Assembly: GCA_027603945.1 (NCBI GenBank)
Contig: JADIIU010000020.1
Coordinates: forward strand, 1-64,000
Direction of reading: 5' to 3'
Length of the DNA: 64,000 nucleotides
DNA from: Terramyces sp. JEL0728
Lineage: Eukaryota; Chytridiomycota; Chytridiomycetes; Rhizophydiales; Terramycetaceae
Shown one piece after another: positions 1 through 10,767 of this stretch; within the stretch, counting starts at the first letter, position 1; every line of letters starts with the position of its first letter. Below the pieces are notes generated by a model. It did not search any database, was not told the DNA's origin, and saw only the letters and a list, made by a program, of their open reading frames with translations. Position numbers and translations under genes: made by a program.

Positions 1-46
1 TAGAATGGTAGGGTTCAATAAATTCTGCCTTCTAAATTCACACACA

Positions 47-1281
47 ATGTTTCTCCGTAGAGTTTCTCATCAGCTCAAACTTTTTTCAACAAAAACAAAA
101 ATAATGGCAGACCACAAGCTTTGTATGATTCCAGGACCAGTAGAATTCGATCCACTTGTCCTTAACGCAATGTCAACTCCAGCAACCTCGCACGTCGATC
201 CATCATTTATCAATTCATTTGGAAATGCAATTAGATTGGTAAAACAAGTATGGCTAGCACCTTCTGGACAGCCATTTATTTTATCCGGATCTGGAACATT
301 GACTTGGGATATGACAGCAGCTAACTTGGTAGAACCAGGTGAAAATGTGCTCGTAGTCAACACTGGTATTTTTGGAGATTGGTTTGCTGAATGTCTCTCT
401 GTTTATGGCGGGAAAGTTGACCAGGTTAAAGCACCATTCGGAGATGTAATTGTTTATTTAATTAGATTCCTACTTTGGCACAAATTGAAACTGCATTAAG
501 ATCAAAGCAATACAAACTCGTCACTGTTACCCATGTTGATACTTCATCTGGGGTATTGAATGACATCAAGTCGATTGCTGAATTAGTTCATCGCGTGTCT
601 CCAAATACTTTGATTGCTCTTGATGGTGTATGTTCAGTTGCTGCTGAAGAAATCAGAATGGATGAGTGGGGGCTTGATGTAGTCATGACTGCTTCACAAA
701 AGGCTATTGGTGTGCCACCAGGGTTGGCTTTATTGGTAGTAAGTCAGCGTGCATTGCAAGTAGCAGCAAACAGAAAAGCTGCGCCAAGCACTTACTTTGC
801 ATCATTCAAGAAATGGTTGCCAATTATGCAAAAGTATGAAGCCGGACAGCCTTCTTACTTTGCTACTCCTCCAGTTCAATTGATTCTTGCTTTGGAAATA
901 TCATTGAACCAATTCATGAAGGAAGGAATGGAAAAAAGGTTTGAAAAGCATATTGAAGCAAGCAAGAAATTCAAACAGGCAGTTTCTAAATTCGGCCTTA
1001 AGATTGTAACAAACTTTCTAATTTAGGTGCCTGTCAATGGTAAAGTAGCAGCCAATACTTTGACTGCAATCTACTACCCAGATGGAGTGCAAGGGGGCGA
1101 AATTCTTAAATCCTTATCCCAAGCTGGAGTTGTAGTTGCTGGTGGTCTTCATCCTGAACACAATACCAAATATTTCAGAGTTGGACACATGAACATTTCT
1201 GCTGTTGAACCTGAACATGGACACATTGACAAAGTCATTTCCGCACTTGAAAATTGCCTCAAGTGTCTTGGGAAATTGTAA
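47..1281 (+). CDS. AGXT: Alanine-glyoxylate / serine-pyruvate aminotransferase
   Basis: PLP-dependent class V aminotransferase that converts glyoxylate plus alanine (or serine) to glycine plus pyruvate. Three exons are joined by introns at 446-465 (20 nt) and 1006-1026 (21 nt), giving 397 aa, normal for the family. The segment MTASQKAIGVPPG carries the PLP-binding lysine, and the N-terminal IPGPVEF and SGSGTLTWD motifs are typical. From the ATG at 47 the N-terminus (MFLRRVSHQLKLFSTK) looks like a mitochondrial presequence. An internal ATG at 104 (MADHKL) would remove it, and the C-terminus ends GKL, a possible weak PTS1. An in-frame ATG at 5 adds 14 residues and lies at the window edge. The stop codon lies inside AATAAA, 6 bp from the convergent gene's stop. 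Identity is firm; dual targeting is inferred. Confidence 0.93.
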
Positions 1282-1287
1282 TAAACT

Positions 1288-1959
1288 TTATTCTTTCCAG
1301 TCTTTAAATATTCCCTTGTAAAACATATAGAGAGTGTCCTTTCTTGCCAAGTCGATATATCCTTGTAAATCCATATTTACATCAATAGTCGGCGGTAGTG
1401 CCTGACAATTTTCGTATTCTCTTACTTTATCTTGGTACTCTTTTGTCCAATCTTTGCTATACTTTAACCAAAACGTTTCCGTTGTCCGTACCAGGTACAA
1501 CAACATACTTGTCATCCTTTTTTCAACTATAGTGTCAAAATGTTGAAACTCTTTGATTGGATATCCGTCTAGTGAATCACTTGCTGGTTCAATCATTCTT
1601 GTTTCTTTTCCAGCTTCATCGGGTAAAGCAATATTAGATTCTTTCCTGTCCAGTAAAGCACGGTACTGATCGTGGTCCAATTTCGTTACATTAACCATCA
1701 TCCGTTCCAAAATCAAGTGCAACACCAAATCATCTTTTTCCAAACACAATTTAAACCTTGTTGGTCTGTCAACAGTAATATTGAACCAGAATTCTTTGTT
1801 TGGCATGTAAAACACCATGCTGTTTCTCAAAGAAAAGCCATTGTTCATCAAGGCCATGCTCTTGTCGTGTTCATTTAAAGCAAGCGTGAGAGTTTGGTTT
1901 ATCCATTCATTCGAGTCAAGGAACATGATTTTCTGGATTTGGAAATAATGAATTGACAT
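1288..1959 (-). CDS. Hypothetical protein, 223 aa
   Basis: Single open exon with ordinary soluble composition: no signal peptide, no membrane segment, mixed charged and aromatic residues. Central and C-terminal stretches look helical, around YLVRTTETFWLKYSKDW and near the end IDLARKDTLYMFYKGIFK. I recognise no family or catalytic motif. The first Met is used here; a second Met at codon 12 (MFLDSNEW) would also be acceptable. It converges on AGXT with only 6 bp between the stop codons. Its own stop, GAATAAAG, also lies inside an AATAAA hexamer, as for many genes in this window, which supports it being a real transcript end. No function can be assigned. Confidence 0.7.
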   Translation of the reverse strand: MSIHYFQIQKIMFLDSNEWINQTLTLALNEHDKSMALMNNGFSLRNSMVFYMPNKEFWFNITVDRPTRFKLCLEKDDLVLHLILERMMVNVTKLDHDQYRALLDRKESNIALPDEAGKETRMIEPASDSLDGYPIKEFQHFDTIVEKRMTSMLLYLVRTTETFWLKYSKDWTKEYQDKVREYENCQALPPTIDVNMDLQGYIDLARKDTLYMFYKGIFKDWKE

Positions 1960-2038
1960 GTGTTGGCCAGTGTAGTGTCTCTATTTATACTAATTAAGGC
2001 TGGTCGATTTAAGAATTTAAAGTTATATTGATAAGAAC

Positions 2039-3345
2039 TTAATTAACAATTTCTTTAATCTTTTTCAATAACATCTTGTTCATAAAAACAGTTCGACTCA
2101 ACTCTCGGATATTCTAAATTAGTATAAATTACCTTGAGACTATTACTGGAAAATTTCTTTGACAGGTAGTAAATGGTATCCTCAAGTGCAAAGTTTTCTA
2201 CCGCCAAATCAACGTATTGCTGGTGCAACACTGTGGGATATTTGAACTGCTGGTCATCAACATTAGGGATGGTTTTCAGGTATTTAATGTTGTTGACTAA
2301 TTCTTGTTTCTTGAACTGCAGGATATCTGTATTTGATTTTAATCCGGTTTCTATTTTTTGTAATCTGGCGATGGTTTCATCCAAGAATCTCTGGTTTCCA
2401 AGTAGTTGATTATTCAGAGATTTTAACCTTTCAGTTTCTCTAGGCGCGTTTTGCTTGAAAATATCACTTCTTTCTTGGAGTTTTTGCTTTAGCACTTGTT
2501 TTTGGTGGTGCAATTTTTCAACAGCAGGATCAATTTTCGGTTTGACTGGAGCTGGTAATTTGCTCAATTGCGGTGATTGGTATGGTTGCTGATATTGATT
2601 TGGCAGTGATTGGTACGGCTGTTGATTTGAAGGCTGGAATGAATTGGGAGGAGAATTAGAGTAAGAGCCACGTCTTTGTTGGATTGCAAATTGACTTGGC
2701 GGCGAAGGTTGTGGGAGGTGTTGTATTGGTAGATTATTCCTGGGTGGTGATTGTTGTATCGGATAATTTGATCTTGGAGGCGATTGGTACTGGTTTGGGG
2801 GTGAAGGTGCTGGTTTCTGCGAATAGTCAGACTGCTGAGCGTAAACATCCTATCATGAAATATTGTTACAGATTTCGTTTTCGGTGGAGGTACTGGCTTT
2901 GCTACAACTGGCGGATCTGCCGAAAACTCTTTCTGTAATATTCCACAGATAACTGGCAGCGTCTACATTAGAAACAAAAACCTGTTGATGATTAAAACTC
3001 AGAGACACAAGTCCAGAATCATTTACAATTTTCCCTGGCTTTATATACATTTGAGGTGTTGGAGTAACAAATATTACTGGATTTTGCTGAGGGTAATTTA
3101 AGGGTATCCAAATTGAAACCGGAATATTGTAGCGACTGGTTTGAAATTGTATACCCAGGACTCCAAATATATTTATCAATAATTCTTTTTGATCTGCGTT
3201 AGGAACGATTACAATAATCGGTCTTTGGAGATAAACCGCGGTACTGTAATAATAAGGCTTCCAGATCATTCGAAACCCTTTCTTGGAATTGGTATCTCCC
3301 TGTAACCGAATGTATCCACTGCTTCGTTTGCGGATGTAAAGCCAT
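2039..3345 (-). CDS. TSG101: ESCRT-I subunit TSG101/VPS23
   Basis: Ubiquitin-binding ESCRT-I subunit that sorts ubiquitylated cargo into multivesicular bodies. Five exons are joined across introns at 3194-3212, 2963-2981, 2850-2869 and 2114-2132 (19, 19, 20 and 19 nt), giving 409 aa. The N-terminal UEV domain (about residues 1-140) has YRGLSPKTDYY and YNIPVSIWIPLNYPQQNP, the expected catalytically inactive E2 fold. A Pro/Gln/Ser linker of about 100 residues follows, then a coiled coil and the C-terminal steadiness box (YVDLAVENFALEDTIYYLSK, then NIRELSR). Without splicing, each segment ends in a stop or a wrong frame, so this gene is strong internal proof of the tiny introns. The start was chosen because MALHPQTKQW gives the correct UEV N-terminus. 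Divergent from the surface-protein gene at 3470. Confidence 0.93.
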
Positions 3346-3469
3346 TTTTGAGATTTAGCTGGACTTGAAAATTTCAAAGTTAAAATACAAGCAAAATCAA
3401 CGGTATAAGCCGAGCTGTTTCAACAGACGTTGGATCTATGTCAGGTGTTTCGAAAAACTTTTTCAGTTC

Positions 3470-4081
3470 ATGAATATTGGACTTTTAACGATTTTGACAG
3501 TGATCTATTCTGCTGTCATTCACTCACTAATCCAATTAACTGGTAACGCTATTAGCAGAGTTGAGATTGGTGGCAGTGGAAAAGGAGATTTGCCAGGTTC
3601 CAGTGGTTCAGGTTCAGCCCAACCATCTGGATCTAATGGATCAACGCAGTCAACTGGTGGGACAGATGGAACAAATGGAAATGCTAGCAACGGCAATAGC
3701 AGCGGCAGCAGTAACACCGCTGTTCAAGCTGTGCCTTCAGATTTGCAACAAAACAATGCACCACCTCCAAGTACCACTGTAAACAATCCGCCAGTAGTAT
3801 CCGCCGTTAGTCAGCAATCTAACCCTCCGCAATCAAGTACCTCTCAGCAAAACCAAAGCCCTTCAAATCAACAACAAAGCCCTTCAAATCAACAACAAAG
3901 CAAACCGTCCCAAAATTCCCAAAATCAACCAAATTCGCCACCTCAAACAATAACAGCACAGACACCATCCTCAACTACTACTAATGATTCTACTTTTAAT
4001 ACAACGTCCAACTTTCCCCACAGCTCAGCGCTTGGAGCCTTTTCCTGCCCTCTATTTTTCATTCTAATTTTGCACTTGTAA
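3470..4081 (+). CDS. Secreted Ser/Gln/Asn/Pro-rich surface protein, probable GPI anchor
   Basis: 203 aa in one exon. The N-terminus (MNIGLLTILTVIYSAVIHSL) is a signal peptide. The middle is low complexity: a Gly/Ser stretch, then Gln/Ser/Pro/Asn-rich sequence containing the exact tandem repeat SPSNQQQ. The C-terminus is hydrophobic (CPLFFILILHL) after a Ser-rich stretch, the layout of a GPI attachment signal. The stop overlaps TAATAAA. It resembles fungal cell-wall mucins and adhesins in style only, and I recognise no catalytic domain. The upstream reading frame extends to 3365, but the ATG at 3470 is the one that creates the signal peptide. It may be a cyst-wall or host-contact protein; that is inference. 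Confidence 0.72.
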   Translation: MNIGLLTILTVIYSAVIHSLIQLTGNAISRVEIGGSGKGDLPGSSGSGSAQPSGSNGSTQSTGGTDGTNGNASNGNSSGSSNTAVQAVPSDLQQNNAPPPSTTVNNPPVVSAVSQQSNPPQSSTSQQNQSPSNQQQSPSNQQQSKPSQNSQNQPNSPPQTITAQTPSSTTTNDSTFNTTSNFPHSSALGAFSCPLFFILILHL

Positions 4082-4146
4082 TAAATGTAATTGTCAGATC
4101 TCTGTCAAGATTTGGAGCTTGATAATATAAATGTAATAACAATTTA

Positions 4147-7100
4147 TTATTTTCCTTCTGCTATATAGGTACCATCCCACTCGACGAGAGGCGGTTGAAT
4201 GATATAATGTTTACACCTGGATAAGAGTACCTTTGATGGGCCGTCGTCCGAAAGCTGTATAGCTGATTCAAATAATTCTTGAGCTTGAATAAACATCCTA
4301 CGTTTGTAGAACGCTAATCCGCCTTGGAATAGCCTCAAGGTTTCTGCTAGATCTGGACTCAGTGGATCTCCTTTTCTCCCCAGTAATTCGTACATTTTCA
4401 CAGGCAATTTTTTGCCAGTTACCACAACTGATTCAATTTCTCTGGTAAGGTATGCGTCTCCCGTTTCGTCTAATGTATGCTGTGTGATAAGTATTGTTAT
4501 TCCATAGTACTTTGTCAAGCCTTCTGTCCTCGATGCCAGATTCACCGCATCGCCGATACAGCTGAATTCCATACGTTTCAGTGAACCAATGTTCCCAGAT
4601 AATACCTACAATTACCAATGGTTACCATTCCTGTATTTACACCAATTCCCATTTTAATAGTTTTCTTTCCTTGCACCTCACGGTCTCTATTTGTGATAAC
4701 CAGTGCATCTCTCATCTTGAGCGCAGTATTGCATGCATGAATTGCGTCTTCGTCTTTTGCAAATGGAACACCAAACACGGCCATAACGGCGTCGCCTGAT
4801 ATTAATAAAAAATACCGATAAATTTGTCAAGGATACCCTGTTCTTCAGTAATTGCGTTAACAGCATCTGTAAAATGGTGGTTCAGTAATTCTACAACTTC
4901 CGGTGGATCCATTCCTTCCGACAAAGTTGTGAACGAGCGGATATCGCTGAATAGAATCGATACTTTCTTTCTCTTTCCGCCGAGTTGCCCGCTGCCTTCC
5001 TCCATCACCTGCTTAGCCAATGCAGGCGACATGTATCTGCCCAGGGTCATTACAGCTCTCTTTTCTGATGAAATGTCATCCAAAACGACAACCACGCCAT
5101 GACTTCCAATAAGAGGCATCACCTGATAGTTGACAATAACACTGGAATTCATTCCTTTGATTTCGAAATCTGTAACGTAAATACTTTCCCAGTTTTTGTA
5201 TACTTCGCGGATATCCTTGAGCAAGTCTTTGTTCTGCTCTTCACCAATCCATTTTTCCACTGGGTTTTCTTTCATGAACTGCTCATCTACGCCCAGCGCA
5301 TTCATTAGCCAAGGTCTATTTATGGTGTTCTGGATTATGCAGAAATTACCAGTTTCATTGAATCAGACAAGGTCATTACACAAGAGGTGATGGAACTCAA
5401 AATACTTTGCAGGTAGATTCTCATATCTTCGGTCTTTTTGAACAACTGAGACTTTTCAATAGCAACAGCGGCTGGATGTTAGCAAAAATAACCTTGCGAT
5501 GAAAATGAACTTAGGATCATTTCATCCTCTGCCGAATATACACCGCTTCTCTTATTGATCATTTGGGTCACGCCAATACATTCACTATGAATATTCTTGA
5601 TTGGCATACACAGAATTGTTCTCGTGATATATCCAGTTTGTTTGTCAACTTCTGGGTTGAATCTGGAATCTTTGTATGCATCTTGAATATTGATTGGAAC
5701 TGGATTAATGCGAATTTACCTCCGCTCGTAAATACGGCGCCAGCTATACCAGCGTTCGATGGAATTCTAATTTCTTGCACCGAATCTCTGCCTTGGATAA
5801 TTGCCCGCAGTTGTTTCCTTTCGGGGTCGTGCAAGAATAATGTACATCTATCCGAACTCAGTAATTCTTTGGCGGAATCCATAATCACTTTAATCAACTT
5901 GTCCAAATCCAAGATAGAAGCTAGCGATCTGGTAGTTTCCAAAAGCACCGTAACTTTATTTTGCGTCGTGTGCATTGATTCGTATATCCTTGCATTACCC
6001 ATCATTGCACCTGCTGTATTACTAAGGGATTTGAATAAATACTCGTCTTCCTTTTCAAATTTCCTCAGAGCAAATTCAGGACCTACATTAGCTTTTTCTT
6101 ACCCGGCCCCATCTTATTTACTCCTACGAAAACACCAGTGATGTTATCTCCGGAGGAGATTGGCACGCATATTAAACCGTGCGGATCGGCATCAAGATCT
6201 GGACAATCCACCTCTGGACTGAATTGTGGATACGATGTTGGGTCTTTAACATTTATCATGCATTTGTTTGCAATACAGTAGCCAACAAATCCCTGGTTCA
6301 TTGGGAACCTTGGGACTTGTTGACTATCTGCGAAATTTCCATACGGCAGAATTTCTTTAGTTTCGTCGTCCACACGGTAGAGTATAATTTGTTCCACATG
6401 CAACATTGACGTAGCTTCTTGCAAAATCTTCTCAACATCGCTGTAAATATTTGTATCCAAAGAAATGCCGCTATTGATATGCAGCAGTCTATCAACTTTT
6501 TCAAAAAAGCTCAGCAAATACTGAAAGTTTTCTTTCCTTTCCAAAATAGACATCCCCTCCAGTTTTTCGAGGAAATCTGACGCATAATATTTACTGAGAA
6601 ATCCAGAGGTCAAACTGGTATGCGTGAGAGGTAGGGTATGGAAGGCGTTGCCAATTCCACCGTCTGACTTTGTTAAATCTTCAGTTGACGGCTCTTCAAT
6701 TACTATTTGCGCAGCCATTTCTGATGTTTGGGATTGCTTTCTACTTAGTGCGCTTTGAATGTAATGAGCAGATGCTTTCCTAGCACTTGGCATTTGGTAT
6801 TTGGAATTTAGCAATGCTATGATTAATTTTGCCTACCTCTAGACGACAACTCTGAAGCTTTGAGCAAATGTGACAGACCGCCTAAAGATAGAAATTCGTC
6901 ATTTGCAGGAGCTAACATCAATACGAATTACGATATTTCGAAAGCACGGCGTTTAACAATATACAAGCGGAGCCTTGTATCTCTGGTAAATTAGTAGTTC
7001 TTGGTAACAGCTCCATGAATACTGACAGCAATCCTGCTTCATACAGAACAAACGCCATGGAAGGTTCTAGTATTATGGCTAATTACCTGTTTCCATTACC

Positions 7101-7828
7101 GACAATCTATTTAATTCCGATATTGCTTCGGACAGCTTGTACATGGTTGCATCGATATCAGTAAGAATCGCCAACTGGCGTTCTACGGCTTCCAGATCTG
7201 GTTCTGGCAACCAAGAGTCGACAATCACTACCCCAGTTGCATTGCTATCTCTGATTGTGTTTTGAACAGGTAACGATGCTCTTCTTACTTCAAAAACAAA
7301 AGAATTATCCTCAGTTTTAGAGCTTTTCGGTATATTTATATCATTCAGCATATCTGTTATTGTAATAGATGATTTCGTGGTTGCTTGCTTTATTTGGTCT
7401 TGGCGCAATTTTGTATAGAATCCAGAAGTGTGTGCTCCTGTAGGCAGTCCAGAAGAATGAGTGGTATAAATATTCGCGCTAGCCGGACGGGGTTTCGGTT
7501 TAGAACTTTCGGTACTATTGACAGTGGTTATCAAAGGATTGTTTGGTGCTGTTGTATCTAATATTATTGATGTGCTTGCTGGTTTGTCTTCTTTTTTTGA
7601 ATATGCCTGGTGTTTCTGCTCGTTTTTCTCTCTTGAAGTTACATTTGCTTTATATCGATTGATCGCTGCTCCTGACGGTCTTGGCATTGCATCTCTTGTT
7701 TTATCATCACTTAATCTGACAGAAGATCTGGGGCGTGAGCTGTCACTACTCTCGTGTACGCTTCCACTACTTCTCCGTCTAGTAGCTGAAGGGGATTCAC
7801 CCAATGTAACGACATGTAATCCCGACAT
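4147..7828 (-). CDS. Class III adenylyl cyclase with GAF-GAF-PAS sensory region
   Basis: Ten exons, 1166 aa. Introns: 7067-7086, 6912-6931, 6817-6836, 6083-6102, 5700-5719, 5472-5492, 5330-5349, 4796-4815 and 4596-4615. The last appears to end in TG rather than AG. Order: Ser/Arg-rich N-terminus with RPASA (1-240), a helical segment (about 250-310), GAF-A (about 395-545), GAF-B (about 570-770, ending [12 protein letters not shown]), a PAS-like segment (about 790-890) and the cyclase (about 905-1090). Metal aspartates are in FSDIRSF and [10 protein letters not shown]. The Lys of DKFIG and Ser of FSCIGD fit the Lys/Thr-type pair of bacterial-style adenylyl cyclases, so cAMP is the likely product. 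The order resembles cyanobacterial CyaB1, not the fungal LRR cyclase. The GAF domains may bind cyclic nucleotides (inferred). Confidence 0.88.
4596..4615 (-). other. 20-nt intron with apparent GT-TG ends
   Basis: In the cyclase gene, removing exactly 20 nt (a GTAATT donor, 3' end ATCTG) restores the conserved segment [14 protein letters not shown] and keeps the whole 1166-codon frame. No AG is available at a length that preserves the frame: the only AG inside would give a 10-nt intron and the wrong frame. A shifted cut giving the same protein is possible but would lose the canonical donor. Confidence 0.6.
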
Positions 7829-8189
7829 GTTGTAATTATTTATGATTGATGACTTCTTGCAACTACTTTTGAAAAATTCGATTGTCTCTACATTTCATTA
7901 CGTCAGTTGTCATTGTCAAGCATCTTGGCATTTCCCTCTAATTTTGCTACTAAAATTATTTTAATTTGATTTATATCTCGCTTTTATTACGGAAACCTTG
8001 ATTTCTTGTGCTATAATTTTGACACCTGTCAAGCACATTTCGAGAGAAATTTGATGGCTGTACTGGAGTGTCCTCACAGCTAGCAAGATTGAGATGCGGC
8101 CTGTCTTTGATTATTTACTGTCATATATAATAAAATAAAGCCGTTCTTGTAAAATCATGTAGTCACTCGAAATGACGTTTTGAAATATA
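7829..8189. promoter_or_regulatory. Divergent intergenic region, cyclase / coiled-coil gene
   Basis: 361 bp separating the start codons of two divergently transcribed genes that share RPxSA motifs. The sequence is AT-rich with a TATATAATAAAATAAA stretch near 8126-8141, about 50-65 bp before the ATG at 8190. I see no ORF with gene-like composition, no tRNA and no repeat. A shared promoter is an inference. Confidence 0.45.
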
Positions 8190-10767
8190 ATGGCAGACAA
8201 GAAACCTCCAAATCCAAAGCGAGCTACATTCAATAAGTTTTACAAATCAGAAACAGTATCGCCCTATCTTCAAAAAAGCAGTTTGTCAAAATCGACTGTG
8301 AATTTGTCTGAAACCAATGGGATCTACAAAATATCGAATGAAAAGGGACACAATAGAATAGTTGGCCCTGAAAACAGAAAAAGCAGTTTAAAATCTCAAG
8401 AAAGATCCAATAATGGATTTCAAATAACCTGGAAGACAAATATCAGCACGCCGAACCTCAAAGATCAATCGTACGAAGTGGATTTACCGCTATTCAGGTA
8501 ATTCGTGGAATTTATTGCAGCGAATTAAAGGATGGATTGAAATCAGGCAACCTAAGGCAACTGAAATTTGATTTATCGTCACTAAACCATAAAGTCGCCA
8601 ATGAAGGTATTTATAACTAATTTGGTGAACAATAATCCAACTGTGTATATCTTTTATAGATTCCTCACTAGTTACTGCTTCAAGCTGATCATGTTTCTCA
8701 AGTCAGTAAGAGATTGATTTACAAAGTGCGACATTGATATAAAGCGCTATCTTATGGATCTGCAATTCATTGCACCACAAGAGAATTTGGAAAATTTTAA
8801 CAAGATATTGAAAATGTGGGGCAGTTTACAGGATATATACATGGTAGCAACTCCATTTATTGTAGGATATTGTGATTCAAAAGGACGAATATACCAAGAA
8901 GATTGCACTTCAATTTGCCGAGATAGAAGAAGAGAATTCCTTGTTCAAAGATTTTGTTGAACAGCGGTCTAAATACTCTCCAGATAGACTCATTGAAATC
9001 CAAGTAAACCAAATTGTCAAAAAAGTAGAACAAAAAGTAGAAATAAAGCCCGAACAAAAAAGCTCTCAGAGTGAGGAACTGAGAGGCTCGCCGCGACCAT
9101 CAGTTCTTGATGGATTGGAAGTTCGGCCATCACTTGCCATTAAAAAACAGTTTTTGGATAAAAATATACAAACAGACGAGATAAAGGAAGAGATGCTGTC
9201 GTCAAAGGATTTCATGGACAAAGCCACTGGTCCTGATAGAGAAATCCCAGTTTATAGACCTTTTGGGATTCAAGTAGAACTCAGACATCCAATTGAAGAT
9301 GCCCATGACCAACTTAAACACGATTATCAGCAATTAATTGAGGAGGTATTGCCTCCCTAATACAGAATAAACAATTAAAAGAGGAAGCGCAACAGATGAT
9401 TAAGGATCTTCAAGAGGAATTTGGTTTGAAAATCAGCAACGCTGCCAAAGATGCGAATGTAAAGATGGTTAATTCTTTAGGGTGAGATCATACGATTACA
9501 AAAAATTGTGGATTACTTGCAAAGCGAAAATGACCGTCTTGAACGGGAACTGAATGATAGCAGCGCCAATGTCGCTTTGAAAGAACTTGAGCTTGCAGCA
9601 GTTCGAGAAAAAATGGCTCAGATTGGGCACCAGTGTAGGCTTTACTTAATTTAGTGGCTATTCTAACCGATGCTGACAAAGATCGGAAGCGCGTTGAGGC
9701 AGCCCTGAATGACACCATTAGTGCACAAAGAACAGAGTTGTTCACAAAAGAGAAAAGAGAAGCAGATCTCACAAAGAAACTGGAAGTATTTGAGAAAAAG
9801 AATACCGAATTAGAGCAAACCGTCAACTCTCAATCTGCTCAATTGCAGCAGACTACCGCGCAGTTGAATGATGCCAATGTTTACAATGAAGTCTTGATCG
9901 GAAAGAACAAACGGCTAGAAAAAGAATTATCAGGCGAAAAAGATGCCAAGCAAAATTTAAAAGAGGAATATGAAAAGCTGCTAGTACTCGCAGTCTAAAT
10001 TTAGGACGATGAAAAAGAAGCAAGAAACAAAGCAAGATTACTGCAGGAAGCAAATGATGAGCTCGAAAGGAAAATTGCAATCTTGATGCAATTCCCGGAT
10101 TTATCACTTGGTGAGGATTTCAATCTAGATGGCAATTACCAATTAATTTTAGATCCGCCACTATCCAAATCATTCATGGATACTTTGTATAATATGATTG
10201 AGCATAACAATCTTCGCATTTCACTATTAGAACAGCGCAATAGACGGTATAGAGACATTCTAATGAAACAAGGTAAACTACTCTAAGTTAGCCATAACCG
10301 ATGGCCATAAAGCCTACAGGAAATACAGACCGTTATCGTCATCTACCCTGGTGTTTAATATTTCTGCCATTGAAAGATCAAGACCCGCTACAGCAGATTC
10401 ATCCAAAACTCAAACTCAAGAAACCACGTATATAATTGGTTCGAATACAAAATCTAGACCGGTGAGTGCATCCAGTGTGAAAATCCTCAGACCCGGAAGC
10501 GCTGTGTCTGATAAGAGTTTTATATACAGCTCGTTGAAGGATGGCCAGTTAGATATTAAAGAAATTGACCCTACAACCACGTTCCCCCCACCATTGACCA
10601 AATTTCCATTTCTCAACAACAGATTTGATCCACTTTCAACTTATGACGGAGTGGTTTTGGAAGAATTTGAGGAAAGTGTGCCCAAAGCAGCACCAAGGAG
10701 ACCGATATCAGCAAGAACCAGGCCGCCGTCAGGAGCCGTCTACCAATGGAATAGAAATGAATTGTAA
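8190..10767 (+). CDS. Long coiled-coil protein, possibly ciliary/axonemal
   Basis: Ten exons, 796 aa. Introns: 8498-8520, 8607-8625, 8706-8726, 8844-8865, 9346-9365, 9459-9480, 9635-9654, 9984-10004 and 10273-10291. The spliced length is an exact multiple of three. A basic N-terminus leads to a helical region (VYIFYRFLTSYCFKLIMFLK, about residues 145-230), a charged linker, a coiled coil from about 380 to 620 (for example KIVDYLQSENDRLEREL), a conserved-looking segment around NMIEHNNLRISLLEQRNRRY, and a C-terminal tail with SRPATA, SRPVSA, RPGSA and RRPISA. RPxSA tails are common in flagellar proteins of other protists, and DRC2 elsewhere in the window shows a flagellum is made. The exact family is not recognised. 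The intron at 8607-8625 ends in GG instead of AG. Confidence 0.75.
8607..8625 (+). other. 19-nt intron with apparent GT-GG ends
   Basis: GTATTTATAACTAATTTGG looks like a standard 19-nt intron of this genome (branch block CTAATTT) whose terminal AG is GG. Removing 19 nt reopens the frame into EVNNNPTVYIFYRF and is needed for the 797-codon frame. No AG occurs for about 50 nt downstream of the donor, and the longer alternatives give stops. Confidence 0.5.

Noticed and set aside
3841..3905. Short tandem repeat, considered as a minisatellite or CRISPR-like array
   Set aside because: Only two adjacent copies of a 21-nt unit inside a coding low-complexity stretch (SPSNQQQ); no spacers.
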